Notes: generated by a model not told the origin, from the sequence alone. DNA of 16,760 nucleotides from a bacterium (GCA_016930435.1 JAFGGQ010000137.1:1-16760), one strand, 5' to 3'; counted from the first letter of the stretch, positions 1-8,894 are shown. A program made the numbers and translations.

Positions 1-11
1 ATTTGCATTAT

Positions 12-17
12 TATAAT
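12..17 (+). promoter_or_regulatory. Possible -10 box upstream of tyrS
   Basis: An exact TATAAT hexamer lies 62 nt upstream of the tyrS ATG in a very AT-rich leader. Its -35 partner would fall before the window, so the promoter cannot be confirmed. The leader from here to the ATG is too short for a T-box riboswitch and shows no obvious hairpin. AT-rich DNA often contains this hexamer by chance. Confidence 0.25.
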
Positions 18-79
18 AACTTTATATAAATTAGGTTATTTAGATTCAATTTTTTGTTCCTTATATTAAATGGTGTATT

Positions 80-1294
80 ATGTTTGAAAAACCGGACAAG
101 CAATTAGAAATACTAAAATCAGGGGTATTCGAACTAATATCGGAAGAAGACCTTAAGAACAAGTTGGAGGAATCTTATCAGAATAACCGTCCTCTTCGGA
201 TAAAACAGGGATTTGATCCCACCGCCCCTGATCTTCATATTGGCCATACTGTCTCCTTGCGAAAGCTGAAGCAGTTTCAGGATCTGGGACACCAGGTTAT
301 CTTTCTGATCGGTGATTTTACTGGCATGATTGGCGATCCGACCGGAAGGGATATCACCCGTAAGCGTTTGACCCGCGAGGAAGTAGCCCTGAATGCCGAA
401 ACCTATAAAAAGCAGATTTTTAAAATACTGGATCCGCAGAAAACGGTGATCGAATTCAATAGTCGTTGGAGCAACAACCTTACCGTTGAGGAACTTCTGG
501 AGCTTTCCTCCTATTATACCGTTGCCCGTATGCTGGAGCGGGACGATTTTGAGAAAAGGTATAAACAGGGAAAACCAATCAGCATCCTGGAGTTTCTCTA
601 CCCCCTGTTCCAGGGCTATGATTCAGTAGCCCTTAAAGCAGACGTCGAACTTGGTGGAACAGACCAGAAATTTAACCTCCTGGTAGCCCGTGACATTCAG
701 CGTGAATACGGGCAAAAACCTGAAGTGGTAATCTTAATGCCACTGTTAGAGGGTACCGACGGTGTGCAAAAAATGTCCAAATCCCTGGGCAATTATATCG
801 GGATCACCGATGAACCGAATGAAATTTTCGGAAAAACCATGTCTATTTCTGATAATATTCTCTATAAATATTTTGAATTAGCCACGGAACTGGACCGGGA
901 AGAGTTAAAAAGGATCAGGAATAGGTTGGAATCGGGTTCTGAGAATCCGATGGAATTAAAGATGCTTTTAGCCAGGACACTGGTTGAGATGTACCATTCG
1001 AAGGCTGCTGCAGAGGATGCTCAAGCCTTTTTCAAGGAGGTCTTCCAGAGGGGAGAGATCCCGGAGGATATTCCTCAGGTAACATATCCACGGGGTTCCA
1101 GAATATGGATCGTTAAAATACTCAGTGACGGCGGCCTGGTATCTTCCAATGCCGAAGCCCGTAGGCTGATCCTATCCGGAGCAGTTAAGTTGGATGGAGA
1201 AAAAATCACCGATATTGACGGTGAATTGATTATAGACCAAAAAATAGTGATCAAGGTCGGGAAACGCAGATTTTTAGAGATCTGCCCCGAATAA
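80..1294 (+). CDS. tyrS: Tyrosyl-tRNA synthetase
   Basis: This cytoplasmic class I aminoacyl-tRNA synthetase activates tyrosine with ATP and charges tRNA-Tyr. The 404-aa protein has the HIGH signature at residues 53-56 and KMSKS at 231-235, which together form the ATP site of the Rossmann catalytic domain. An S4-type RNA-binding domain lies at about residues 345-400 ([14 protein letters not shown] region). The perfect HIGH and KMSKS motifs and the length fit the second bacterial TyrRS subgroup (TyrZ/Thermus-like) better than the E. coli TyrS subgroup. The ATG has no strong Shine-Dalgarno sequence. The TAA stop is 24 nt before the prfB ATG and no terminator is visible between them, so cotranscription is likely. 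Confidence 0.96.
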   Translation: MFEKPDKQLEILKSGVFELISEEDLKNKLEESYQNNRPLRIKQGFDPTAPDLHIGHTVSLRKLKQFQDLGHQVIFLIGDFTGMIGDPTGRDITRKRLTREEVALNAETYKKQIFKILDPQKTVIEFNSRWSNNLTVEELLELSSYYTVARMLERDDFEKRYKQGKPISILEFLYPLFQGYDSVALKADVELGGTDQKFNLLVARDIQREYGQKPEVVILMPLLEGTDGVQKMSKSLGNYIGITDEPNEIFGKTMSISDNILYKYFELATELDREELKRIRNRLESGSENPMELKMLLARTLVEMYHSKAAAEDAQAFFKEVFQRGEIPEDIPQVTYPRGSRIWIVKILSDGGLVSSNAEARRLILSGAVKLDGEKITDIDGELIIDQKIVIKVGKRRFLEICPE

Positions 1295-1318
1295 ATCCCT
1301 AAAACCACAATATTATTT

Positions 1319-2402
1319 ATGGAAAATCAATTCGATCTTGAAAACCTGGAGAAAAGGCTGCTTAAATTAAGGGGTTATCTTTGACGTGGATGCTCTTCTC
1401 AATCAAATTCAAGGGCTGGATTCAAAGATGTCCGAACCCAATTTCTGGCAGGATTCTGAAACCAGTCAAAGAGTAGCCCGTGAGCGAAAGACCAAAATGG
1501 AGCAATTATCCACCTGGAAACACCTTAATCAAAGTCTCCAGGACCTGAAAGAGCTGCAAGGGATAATTCGGCCCGAAGATCCGGAATATGATCAACTGCT
1601 CTCCGAGTTAAGGGCTTTTGAAGGGGAACTGGAGGCTGCGGAATTATTTTTTTATTTATCCGGACCCGATGACCAGAACAGTGCGGTTCTGGAGATTCAT
1701 TCCGGGGCGGGTGGCACCGATGCCTGTGATTGGGGTGAAATGCTTCTTCGAATGTACCTCCGGTGGGCGGAACAAAGCGGCTTCCAAACCAAGATCATCG
1801 ATATACAGGCCGGTGATGAAGCAGGTATCAAAAGTGCTACTGTAGAGGTACTGGGAGAATATGCCTATGGTTATCTGAAAAGCGAGATAGGGGTACATCG
1901 CCTGGTCCGCCTCTCCCCTTTCGACTCCAATCACCGCCGGCATACATCCTTCGCTTCGGTGTTCGTTTTTCCAATGAAGGAGAATGACATCGAGATAGAA
2001 ATTGATCCCAATGATTTGCGCATCGATACTTTCCGGGCTAGCGGACATGGCGGACAGCATATTAATGTTACCGATTCAGCAATACGTATTACGCACCTTC
2101 CTACCGGCCTGGTTGTTCAATGCCAGTCCGAACGCTCTCAACACCAGAATAAACAAACCGCAATGACCGTTCTAAAATCCCGGCTCTTTCAATTGCGCAA
2201 AGAAGAGCTGGAAAAATCCAAACAGGAACAGGAAAAAACCAAAAAAAAGATCGAATGGGGAAGTCAGATACGGTCCTATGTTATCCATCCTTATAATATG
2301 GTCAAGGACCATCGGACCGACAAGCAGATCGGGGATACACAGGCCGTTTTGGATGGTTACATCACCCCGTTTATACACAGCTTTTTAACCCAAAACGAAT
2401 AA
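1319..2402 (+). CDS. prfB: Peptide chain release factor 2 (programmed +1 frameshift)
   Basis: RF2 recognises UGA and UAA stop codons and triggers peptidyl-tRNA hydrolysis. The gene starts at ATG 1319. Twenty-one codons (MENQFDLENL...LRGYL) lead to an in-frame TGA at 1382-1384. A +1 slip at CTT TGA C then continues as GAC (1383), GTG (1386) to the TAA at 2402, giving 360 aa. The stop-recognition tripeptide SPF is at residues 199-201 and the catalytic GGQ at 244-246. SPF identifies RF2 rather than RF1 (PxT). The C-terminal part has the usual DHRTDKQIGDTQAVLDG region. Because its own stop is TGA, frameshifting lets RF2 set its own level: scarce RF2 favours slippage. A call that begins at GTG 1386 would lose the N-terminus. 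No Shine-Dalgarno precedes ATG 1319, so translation may be coupled to tyrS. Confidence 0.95.
1370..1385 (+). promoter_or_regulatory. prfB programmed +1 frameshift site
   Basis: The sequence AGGGGTTATCTTTGAC contains the known elements in the known spacing: an SD-like AGGGG, three nucleotides, the slippery CTT codon, the TGA stop and a following C that weakens termination. It differs by one base from the familiar E. coli site (AGGGGGTATCTTTGAC). The upstream frame encodes LRGYL and the downstream frame resumes with D-V-D, as in RF2 of other bacteria. Confidence 0.95.
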
Positions 2403-2456
2403 CCATACAAACCAGGATAGAAAATGGACTCTATTTTTAATAAGATTAATGGAAAT

Positions 2457-2487
2457 AAAAAGAGCCCAAAGTCGTTCTCTTTTTTTT
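2457..2487 (+). terminator. Weak intrinsic terminator candidate after prfB
   Basis: AAAAAGAG (2457-2464) and CTCTTTTT (2477-2484) form a perfect 8-bp stem around a 12-nt loop, and three further T residues follow. The stem has only two GC pairs, so it is weak as a rho-independent terminator. Its place between the translation pair and the first envelope gene makes it a sensible transcript boundary. Confidence 0.35.
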
Positions 2488-2517
2488 CATCCTTTGAATA
2501 AGCTTCTGGGAGAATAA

Positions 2518-4461
2518 ATGAAAAAAATATATACTTTGACACTTATGATTATTCTACTACTAATCACTGGTGTCCTCGGGGAGGCAGAAAATAATAATGG
2601 TTCGGTTTCTCGTCGGGATGCCTTCATTAAAGCATTAACCGGAATCAAGATGGCCTACTCCGAGGTTACACTTGACTTTATTGATAAGCCCGATGAATTC
2701 CGTTTGAACATTATCGATCATTGTCTTAAAAATCCTCTCGAAATTACCGATACACTGGAGAATATCACCAATTTTTTAACTGAAAGGCCTAATGGGGATC
2801 TGGATCTGCTGCTCAGATGCTACCGGCTCCTGGATTTTCCTACTAAGAAACCGGAGATCGCCAAAGAATCCAGGGATTATCCCTGGGCTGGAGTGGTAAG
2901 CCTTCCCAATAAAATCAAAACATCTCTGAACCTTATCTACGATTCTTTCGAGCGAAGCGAGAAGGACCTGGAGGAGGTTTTCGCAAAAATAGATTCCTTT
3001 CAACTTGATTCCCTTTACCGGTTCTCCCCATCTCTTTTATTAGAGAATGAAGGGCAATTTGATAAGCGCCAGGAGAGCACTCTTGAAGAACTCGATGATT
3101 ATGCTCAGGAAGCCGCCTTCCTAACCAACCGGATCTTCTCGATTATTTCTTCTGTTGAACGTTCCGAATTAACCAGGATCTCCCTGGATATATTTTATTC
3201 AACCCTTCAGGCGAAAAGCGCTCTTGAAGGCCTTAGCGTCGGCGAATCCTTCTCACAGAATGGGACAATTGAACATCCCGGCGTTGAAGGTGATGTTCTG
3301 TTCTTTGAGAGTACACGGTTTGGACTGGTGGTTGTAGGAGGTCCCCAAAAGACCATTTACCGTGTACCAGCGGCTATTATAATAGATTTGGGAGGGGATG
3401 ATGAATACTACTACAATGCCGGCGGTACTGTAGATTCCATGAATTTTGCCGTAGCCCTTGATCTGTCCGGGAATGATCTTTATAAATCCACAAGAAATTT
3501 TGCATTTGGAGCCGGCCACTTAGGAGCCGGGATATTGATCGACGTTAATGGCCAGGATATTTACAAGACTCAAAACCTGGCGCTGGGAAGTGCCGTTCTG
3601 GGTACCGGAATACTCCTGGATTATCAGGGCGCAGATTGCTATTACAGCAGCATAGCAAGCCAGGGTTCAGGATTCGCTGGCTGTGGGATACTCGCCGACA
3701 TGGAAGGAATGGATTATTACCGGGCTCAATTAAAATCACAGGGATTCGGATTCGTTGCCGGTTTAGGATTGCTGCTCGATCAATCCGGAAATGATGCCTA
3801 CCTTATCCAACCTGCATTCAGCGATGAATCCCGTCAGGATCAATACTTTATATCTATGTCCCATGGATTTGGATATGGTACCCGTCCTGACTATTCAGGC
3901 GGCATCGGTTTTTTGTTGGACCAAAACGGCGATGACCGCTATCTTTCGGATATATTTGGTCAGGGAGCTGGTTACTGGTTCGCTCTGGGTGCTCTGATCG
4001 ATCAGAATGGCAATGACTCCTATACCGCTTTCCAGTTCGCCCAGGGTTCCGGATCCTATTTCGGAGGGGGCATACTTATCGATGAAGATGGAAGTGACAG
4101 CTATCTTTCCCGGGGCGTCTCACAGGGCTGCGGACATGAACAGGGACTGGGCTACCTTCTGGATAAAAATGGGGATGATAATTACGTGATCTGGGATTAC
4201 TCACAGGGGGCTGGTAATGCCAATGGAATCGGGATATTTGTAGATGAACAGGGCGATGACGGATACCTGGTTAAAAAGGACCAGAATTCGCAAGGTTACG
4301 GTAATTTTCGCAGGGAATATGGCAGCATCGGAATCTTTCTTGATCTTAGGGGCCATGATATTTATTCCGGAAGAGGAAAAAATTCATCCTGGTGGTCGGC
4401 AGGCAAATACGGCATCGCCATAGATTTTCCTGCCAAACTGGAAGTATCAAAAAAGGAATAA
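2518..4461 (+). CDS. Secreted protein with 12 D-x-x-G-x-D-x-Y solenoid repeats
   Basis: I do not recognise a named family. The 647-aa protein begins with a Sec signal peptide (about residues 1-21, hydrophobic core TLTLMIILLLITGVLG). A roughly 250-residue, probably mostly helical region follows. From about 285 to 637 there is a tandem array with period 25-27. Its first Asp lies at 290, 315, 342, 368, 394, 421, 468, 495, 522, 549, 576 and 609, and a terminal partial copy is at 636. The consensus is G-h-h-h-D-x-x-G-x-D-x-Y-x6-Q-G-x-G. The 47-residue step after 421 is an insertion and the step after 576 is slightly long. This regular pattern suggests a beta-solenoid whose Asp-rich turns could bind Ca2+; both points are inference. 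GGGAG sits 5 nt before the ATG. It is probably periplasmic or on the cell surface. No catalytic motif is evident. The HEAT-repeat gene follows after 15 nt. Confidence 0.85.
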   Translation: MKKIYTLTLMIILLLITGVLGEAENNNGSVSRRDAFIKALTGIKMAYSEVTLDFIDKPDEFRLNIIDHCLKNPLEITDTLENITNFLTERPNGDLDLLLRCYRLLDFPTKKPEIAKESRDYPWAGVVSLPNKIKTSLNLIYDSFERSEKDLEEVFAKIDSFQLDSLYRFSPSLLLENEGQFDKRQESTLEELDDYAQEAAFLTNRIFSIISSVERSELTRISLDIFYSTLQAKSALEGLSVGESFSQNGTIEHPGVEGDVLFFESTRFGLVVVGGPQKTIYRVPAAIIIDLGGDDEYYYNAGGTVDSMNFAVALDLSGNDLYKSTRNFAFGAGHLGAGILIDVNGQDIYKTQNLALGSAVLGTGILLDYQGADCYYSSIASQGSGFAGCGILADMEGMDYYRAQLKSQGFGFVAGLGLLLDQSGNDAYLIQPAFSDESRQDQYFISMSHGFGYGTRPDYSGGIGFLLDQNGDDRYLSDIFGQGAGYWFALGALIDQNGNDSYTAFQFAQGSGSYFGGGILIDEDGSDSYLSRGVSQGCGHEQGLGYLLDKNGDDNYVIWDYSQGAGNANGIGIFVDEQGDDGYLVKKDQNSQGYGNFRREYGSIGIFLDLRGHDIYSGRGKNSSWWSAGKYGIAIDFPAKLEVSKKE

Positions 4462-4476
4462 AAGAAGCTTTCTATT

Positions 4477-5403
4477 ATGAAAATACTAAGAACATCCTTT
4501 GCCTTAGTTTTAACCTTTATAGTCATAATATCTGGAAACCTTTTTTCCAGAGAACATCCTAAGCAAATCAAACACGCATATTTAAACGCTTCCTTGAAAT
4601 ACTATGGGGCAAATCATTCGGATTACAATAAGGCGATCAAAGAACTGGTTAGTTACGGTGAAGAATCTGCCCGTTTCCTGGTGAGCGAACTGGGCACAAA
4701 AGATCCCAGAAAATCAGAGGTAATCAAAGCCTCCTTAATCAGAATTGGCCAAGCTGCTGTTGAGCCTTTACTCCGCGAGATAGCACGCAGCGAGGAGAAC
4801 GCTGCTTTGGCAACTTATCTGTTAGGCGAAATTGGTGATAATCGTGCGCTGGTACCCTTGTTGATCCAACTGCGAAGTTATAATCCCGAATTAAGGGCTG
4901 CCGCGGCAAGAGCACTTGGAGCCCTTAATGACTCCCTGGCCATTCCCCAGCTTCTTCACGCCCTATCCGATTCGGTTACAAGCGTCAAACGCTATGCCGC
5001 CCTCTCGCTGGGGAAACTCCGGGCAGTCAATGCCATAGATGAATTGATCCAAACCATGAAGGATCAGCACTATTCCGTTCGATACTCAGCTTCCTATGCA
5101 CTGGTTGATATTGGCGGAGAGTACCTCTGTAATAAACTGATCGAGTTGCTGAATCGTTCCGAGGGAAATTTTAAATTCCATCTGATCGAAACTCTGGGAG
5201 CTTTAAAACACCCTGAAGTACTTCCAACATTATTAGACTTGCTGGAGGACCCCTCATACGAAACAAGGGGTTTCTCATGCGAAGCTCTGGGGAATTTTCG
5301 GGGCCAGTTCGAGGTTGCTAATGCTTTAAAAAAAGCCCTTCACGACGAAAGCGATTTTGTTAAGATGAAAGCCGGAAATGCTCTGGCAAATATTTTAAAT
5401 TGA
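4477..5403 (+). CDS. Exported HEAT-repeat protein
   Basis: The 308-aa protein has an N-terminal signal sequence (about residues 1-24, LRTSFALVLTFIVIISG) with no lipobox cysteine. From about residue 45 to the end it is a series of roughly 30-residue helical pairs of HEAT/PBS-lyase type, for example ALVPLLIQLRS...AARALGAL, AIPQLLHALSDS...AALSLGKL and VLPTLLDLLEDP...CEALGNF. Such superhelical scaffolds usually bind other proteins, and no catalytic residues are apparent. HEAT proteins are mostly cytoplasmic, so an exported one suggests an assembly or scaffold role in the periplasm. It lies 15 nt after the solenoid gene and 33 nt before the patatin-barrel gene, so one transcript is likely. No clear Shine-Dalgarno is seen. 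Confidence 0.85.
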   Translation: MKILRTSFALVLTFIVIISGNLFSREHPKQIKHAYLNASLKYYGANHSDYNKAIKELVSYGEESARFLVSELGTKDPRKSEVIKASLIRIGQAAVEPLLREIARSEENAALATYLLGEIGDNRALVPLLIQLRSYNPELRAAAARALGALNDSLAIPQLLHALSDSVTSVKRYAALSLGKLRAVNAIDELIQTMKDQHYSVRYSASYALVDIGGEYLCNKLIELLNRSEGNFKFHLIETLGALKHPEVLPTLLDLLEDPSYETRGFSCEALGNFRGQFEVANALKKALHDESDFVKMKAGNALANILN

Positions 5404-5436
5404 TTTTAAATGCCTCCCTCACAAGTATTCGCATAG

Positions 5437-8028
5437 ATGAACAAGTTTTACCGGAAAATCGCATTATCACTTATCCTGACTGCAATTACGTTCTTCGCCC
5501 CTTTGCAGGCGGAACAAATTGTATTGACTCCCCGCCTGGATAAACGAGGTGTCTGGGTACCACCTGCTTCTGACAGTAAAATCACCCCCAAGGTTGGACT
5601 GGTATTAAGCGGCGGAGGAGCACGGGGCATAGCTCAGATCGGGGTATTAAAATGCCTGGAGAATCACCAGATACCTATAGATCTGATAGTAGGCACAAGC
5701 ATGGGCAGCATTATTGGCGCTCTATATGCGGCAGGATGGGAGGCTGCTCAACTGGAAAAAATGGCTTCCCTCATCGACTGGGAAAACTTGTTCCAGGATG
5801 AACCGTTACGGACAAGCCTGTTCGTTACCCAGCGGATGGCACATGAAGGATTTTTGGTAAGCCTCCGCTTCCAGGGCTTAAAGCCAAGCTTACCACAGGG
5901 ATTATCATCAGGCCAAAAAGTATCTAATCTTATAATGGAACTCCTGGGCCCCGCTAACTACCGGGCAGGATCAAATTTCAATAGCTTGAATATCCCCCTG
6001 CGAATAGTGTCCACAGATCTGCTTACAGGGAAAAAAATCGTTACCATGCAGGGAGACCTTACAAATGCCGTTCGGGGATCAATAGGAATACCATTGCTAT
6101 TTCTTCCATTACATGTCGATTCTCTATATCTTGTTGATGGAGGCTTGACTACACCTATCCCGGTTGAAGTTGCCCTATCTGAAAACTGCGACTACATCAT
6201 CGCCGTTAATACTACCGCTGAATTGATATCCCCCGACCAACTTGACTCCCCACTTGATATCGCCGACCAAACCACTACTATAATGATGGGTGAAGAGATT
6301 CAGCAAGAACTCGAAATGGCTGATGTAGTCATACAACCCAAACTGAACGGGCATCGCTCATCTAATTTTAAAAATATCGAATTCCTAATCGAACAGGGCT
6401 TTGTTGCCTGCCAGCAGAACCTTCCCCAAATTAAAAAGGAGTTGGGTTCAGCCCAACAGGATAGTGTGCTTAGTTATTATCTTGATTCCCTCATAATCTT
6501 CCCGGAAGAAAAAGACCTAAAGCTTTTCTGCAAATCCGGCAAAATGGTCACCGAAGCGGATATCAATCTCGACCTCGAAAATCTTTATTATTCGGGAAAG
6601 TATTCTAAAATCTCCCTGGATAAAAAATTCAAAGGGGATACTTTAAACCTGAAGTACGAACTTGATTTGAATCACCCGCTGAGGGAAATAGTGTTCAGCG
6701 GAAATCTGGTAATTCCATCTGAGAGCCTGGCCGCGTATTTTCCCCAACCAAATCCTGAGCCCATCTCCCTTAAAGATATTGAAAATAGCCTTAAAGAATG
6801 CATTTCACTCTATCAGGAAAGTGGTTTTATACTCGCCAAGATAGACTCCTTAAGCATAAACAAAGGAAAAGTTTCTATTATAATCAACGAAGGTAAAATA
6901 TACCGCTTATGGATTCAGGGAAATGACCTGACAAAGAACTGGGTGATAAAAAGTTATTTGGGGATTAATGAGGGAGACATCTATAACCAGGAAAAAATTA
7001 GGGAAGGCATAAAAAACCTATATTCAACAGGTTTGTTCGAAAATGTTTTTCAGGATTTAAGGAACACGGAAGATGGCCTCATTGTGATCATTAAGGTAGT
7101 TGAAAATAGATTCTGGTTGATAAGAATAGGATCGAGATTTGACCTTTTTTATCAAACCGAATCCGCAGTTCAGATTGGCAACGATAATTTTCTGGGGATC
7201 GCAATGAGGTTGAATTTAACTGCCAAATACGGCCACCGGAGGTTAAGTACCCGAATGGGTTACTCATCAGACCGGATCTGGAAAACATATTTGACAAACA
7301 ATGCAAACATCTTTTTTGAACAGGAAAAAGTAGAGCTGTTTTACGAAAATGAAATAATTACTTCATACCAGCAAAGGCGCTTCGGAGGTGAATTCATTCT
7401 TGGTCAGCAGATATTTCGATTGGGAACAGTCTTTGTAGAATTGCGAAGTGAAAGGTATAACCTTTATAATGATGATTTCGACCGCTGGCAAACTAACAAC
7501 CAATTAGTACTAAGATCCATTGTAGATGACCTTAACAAGGAGCAGTTCCCTACTTATGGAAGGTTTAATCATTTATATGTCAAATTCTCACAGGATGTTC
7601 TTGGGGGGAATTTTGCCTACACCAAAATATTTAGTTCATTCGAATATTACCTCACTGCTGACTTTTTTACCTTCCATCCTTTTATTCAATATGGTATATC
7701 AACCGGTGAATTACCTGTACTGGATGAATTTCTGTTAGCTGAAGGTATTGGTTTTTGGGGTTTTCAGGGTAATGAGATCCGGGGGAAAAATACTGCTTCG
7801 GGGGGCTTGGATATTCGCTTCAATCTTCCCTACAATCTCTACTTTTATGGCGGGTTTGCTGTGGGGAATTGCTGGGGGAAGATGCCCAAACTTACAAATG
7901 AAGTCCTGGAAACCGGTTGGGGTGCAGGCCTGGGTATAGAGAGTATTCTGGGCCCTTTGAAAATATGGTGGGGGGAAAATAGCCTGAATAGCGAATATTT
8001 GGGGCTGAGCATCGGGTATCGTTTCTAA
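5437..8028 (+). CDS. Patatin-like phospholipase with POTRA and outer-membrane barrel domains
   Basis: The 863-aa protein resembles PlpD/FplA-type (type Vd) proteins. A signal peptide (1-25, ending PLQA) precedes a patatin domain at about 53-335. That domain has the oxyanion loop SGGGARG (58-64), nucleophile Ser88 in GTSMG, and Asp234 in a D-G-G motif, so the Ser-Asp dyad is intact. POTRA-like units follow: a partial one at about 365-408, then about 414-487 and 488-558. The C-terminus (about 560-863) is a BamA-like beta-barrel ending in Y-R-F, a typical barrel signal with terminal Phe. The expected activity is phospholipase A or lysophospholipase/esterase. Whether the patatin part is periplasmic or surface-exposed cannot be decided from sequence. 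PlpD itself has one POTRA, so the extra ones are notable. There is no clear Shine-Dalgarno. Confidence 0.93.
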   Translation: MNKFYRKIALSLILTAITFFAPLQAEQIVLTPRLDKRGVWVPPASDSKITPKVGLVLSGGGARGIAQIGVLKCLENHQIPIDLIVGTSMGSIIGALYAAGWEAAQLEKMASLIDWENLFQDEPLRTSLFVTQRMAHEGFLVSLRFQGLKPSLPQGLSSGQKVSNLIMELLGPANYRAGSNFNSLNIPLRIVSTDLLTGKKIVTMQGDLTNAVRGSIGIPLLFLPLHVDSLYLVDGGLTTPIPVEVALSENCDYIIAVNTTAELISPDQLDSPLDIADQTTTIMMGEEIQQELEMADVVIQPKLNGHRSSNFKNIEFLIEQGFVACQQNLPQIKKELGSAQQDSVLSYYLDSLIIFPEEKDLKLFCKSGKMVTEADINLDLENLYYSGKYSKISLDKKFKGDTLNLKYELDLNHPLREIVFSGNLVIPSESLAAYFPQPNPEPISLKDIENSLKECISLYQESGFILAKIDSLSINKGKVSIIINEGKIYRLWIQGNDLTKNWVIKSYLGINEGDIYNQEKIREGIKNLYSTGLFENVFQDLRNTEDGLIVIIKVVENRFWLIRIGSRFDLFYQTESAVQIGNDNFLGIAMRLNLTAKYGHRRLSTRMGYSSDRIWKTYLTNNANIFFEQEKVELFYENEIITSYQQRRFGGEFILGQQIFRLGTVFVELRSERYNLYNDDFDRWQTNNQLVLRSIVDDLNKEQFPTYGRFNHLYVKFSQDVLGGNFAYTKIFSSFEYYLTADFFTFHPFIQYGISTGELPVLDEFLLAEGIGFWGFQGNEIRGKNTASGGLDIRFNLPYNLYFYGGFAVGNCWGKMPKLTNEVLETGWGAGLGIESILGPLKIWWGENSLNSEYLGLSIGYRF

Positions 8029-8039
8029 TACTCAGCCCC
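8001..8039. terminator. Strong stem-loop at the convergent gene ends
   Basis: GGGGCTGAG (8001-8009) and CTCAGCCCC (8031-8039) form a perfect 9-bp, GC-rich inverted repeat with a 21-nt loop. The left arm lies inside the last codons of the patatin-barrel gene and the loop contains its TAA stop. The convergent gene ends at 8067. Neither strand has a T-tract after the stem, so it is not a standard intrinsic terminator. It could mark the 3' end by another route or stabilise the mRNA. Confidence 0.4.
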
Positions 8040-8066
8040 TGCAAAACAGAGTAAATTGACTAATAT

Positions 8067-8735
8067 TTAATTATCCTTCTTTTTCAAATCCCCAAAAACA
8101 ATTCCTCCCTTAACAAAAAAGCCGGCCATCTCGCTGGGCTTAAAGACATGTTCTATCCGTTCGTCATCGGCATTATTAAACCAGAACAGGTTCTCTCCCC
8201 CTCCCAGTGGCCAATGAAAACCCATACCCAACTGAATTCCTATCGGCCCCAGCAGATAAGCTGCTGTAACCTGAGGGCGCATAAAACCATACCAGGAGAT
8301 CTCCCCGTCATTATCCCCGTTATCATCATTAACGAATGTGATAATAGCGCCGCCGCCAACAGCTAATCCTAAAGCAGTATTAATTGGGCCGAACTGAAAA
8401 TAAATTTCGGGCAAGAAGGCAAACCGGGCATCACCAAAACCCACACCCGACTCATCCCCTTCAATGACGCTTTGGGAAGGTTCACCCTTCGCATCAAAGT
8501 AACCTCCGGAAACTAATCCTCCCAGTCGAAGCATTTTATTATAAACCGCCCAACCATGTATATCCAACATCAATTCGGGAGTACTGGTTACATCCAGACC
8601 CATATCCTCGGCAGTATTTTTTGCCGCAGTAGCATTGCTGAACTGGTACCCTGCAGAAATCTCCGCACCACCCTCAGCAAAAACAAGGGAAAACAAACAG
8701 CAGATTAAAAACAACACCAACAATGTTCTTTCCAT
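8067..8735 (-). CDS. Probable outer-membrane beta-barrel protein
   Basis: The 222-aa protein has a signal peptide (MERTLLVLFLICCLFSLVFA, cleavage after Ala20). The rest alternates hydrophobic and polar residues and is rich in Gly and aromatic residues (GAEISAGYQF, LRLGGLVSGGYF, NTALGLAVGGGAII, IGIQLGMGFHWPLGG), which fits a small 8-10-stranded barrel. I recognise no family. An acidic Asn/Asp-rich loop (VNDDNGDNDGE) is probably extracellular. The start at 8735 is chosen because a perfect AGGAGG (8741-8746) lies 5 nt upstream and the signal peptide begins there. An in-frame ATG at 8786 would add 17 charged residues before the signal. The last residue is Asn rather than the aromatic residue common in barrels, which lowers certainty. 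The gene is transcribed away from the DASS transporter. Confidence 0.72.
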   Translation of the reverse strand: MERTLLVLFLICCLFSLVFAEGGAEISAGYQFSNATAAKNTAEDMGLDVTSTPELMLDIHGWAVYNKMLRLGGLVSGGYFDAKGEPSQSVIEGDESGVGFGDARFAFLPEIYFQFGPINTALGLAVGGGAIITFVNDDNGDNDGEISWYGFMRPQVTAAYLLGPIGIQLGMGFHWPLGGGENLFWFNNADDERIEHVFKPSEMAGFFVKGGIVFGDLKKKDN

Positions 8736-8823
8736 TTCAACCTCCTCTTTGATTCTTGATTGAAAATAGGCTAACTTCCTATACAAAAAAATATGATTAC
8801 AAAGTCTAAAATATTATTAATTC

Positions 8824-8859
8824 ATTTACAATATATTTGACAATTGTGTAATTGTAAAT
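8824..8859. promoter_or_regulatory. Inverted repeat around a TTGACA box in the divergent spacer
   Basis: ATTTACAAT (8824-8832) and ATTGTAAAT (8851-8859) form a perfect 9-bp inverted repeat with an 18-nt centre. Within the centre are a consensus -35 TTGACA (8837-8842, toward the transporter) and a smaller palindrome ACAATTGT (8840-8847). A weak -10 TAATTT lies at 8859-8864 with a 16-nt spacer. On the other strand TTGTCA overlaps the same site. The arrangement fits an operator shared by two divergent promoters, but the region is very AT-rich and chance repeats are possible. Confidence 0.4.
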
Positions 8860-8894
8860 AATTTTCTTTTTAAAATTCAACTCGGCTGATAATT

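Noticed and set aside
1-79. T-box riboswitch upstream of tyrS
   Set aside because: Only 79 nt are present, with no T-box sequence, specifier stem or terminator hairpin. A longer leader could lie outside the window but nothing supports it.
1656-2060. Minus-strand open frame of 134 codons inside prfB
   Set aside because: It lies antisense to well-conserved RF2 codons, has no ribosome-binding site and its translation resembles no protein.
3370-4428. DNA repeat array or CRISPR-like structure in the 78-81 nt periodicity
   Set aside because: The periodicity comes from protein repeats in one open frame. The nucleotide copies are diverged and there are no conserved direct repeats with unique spacers.
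8736-8786. Upstream in-frame ATG at 8786 as the start of the outer-membrane protein
   Set aside because: It would place 17 charged residues before the signal peptide and run through the perfect AGGAGG. The ATG at 8735, 5 nt after that Shine-Dalgarno, is far better.
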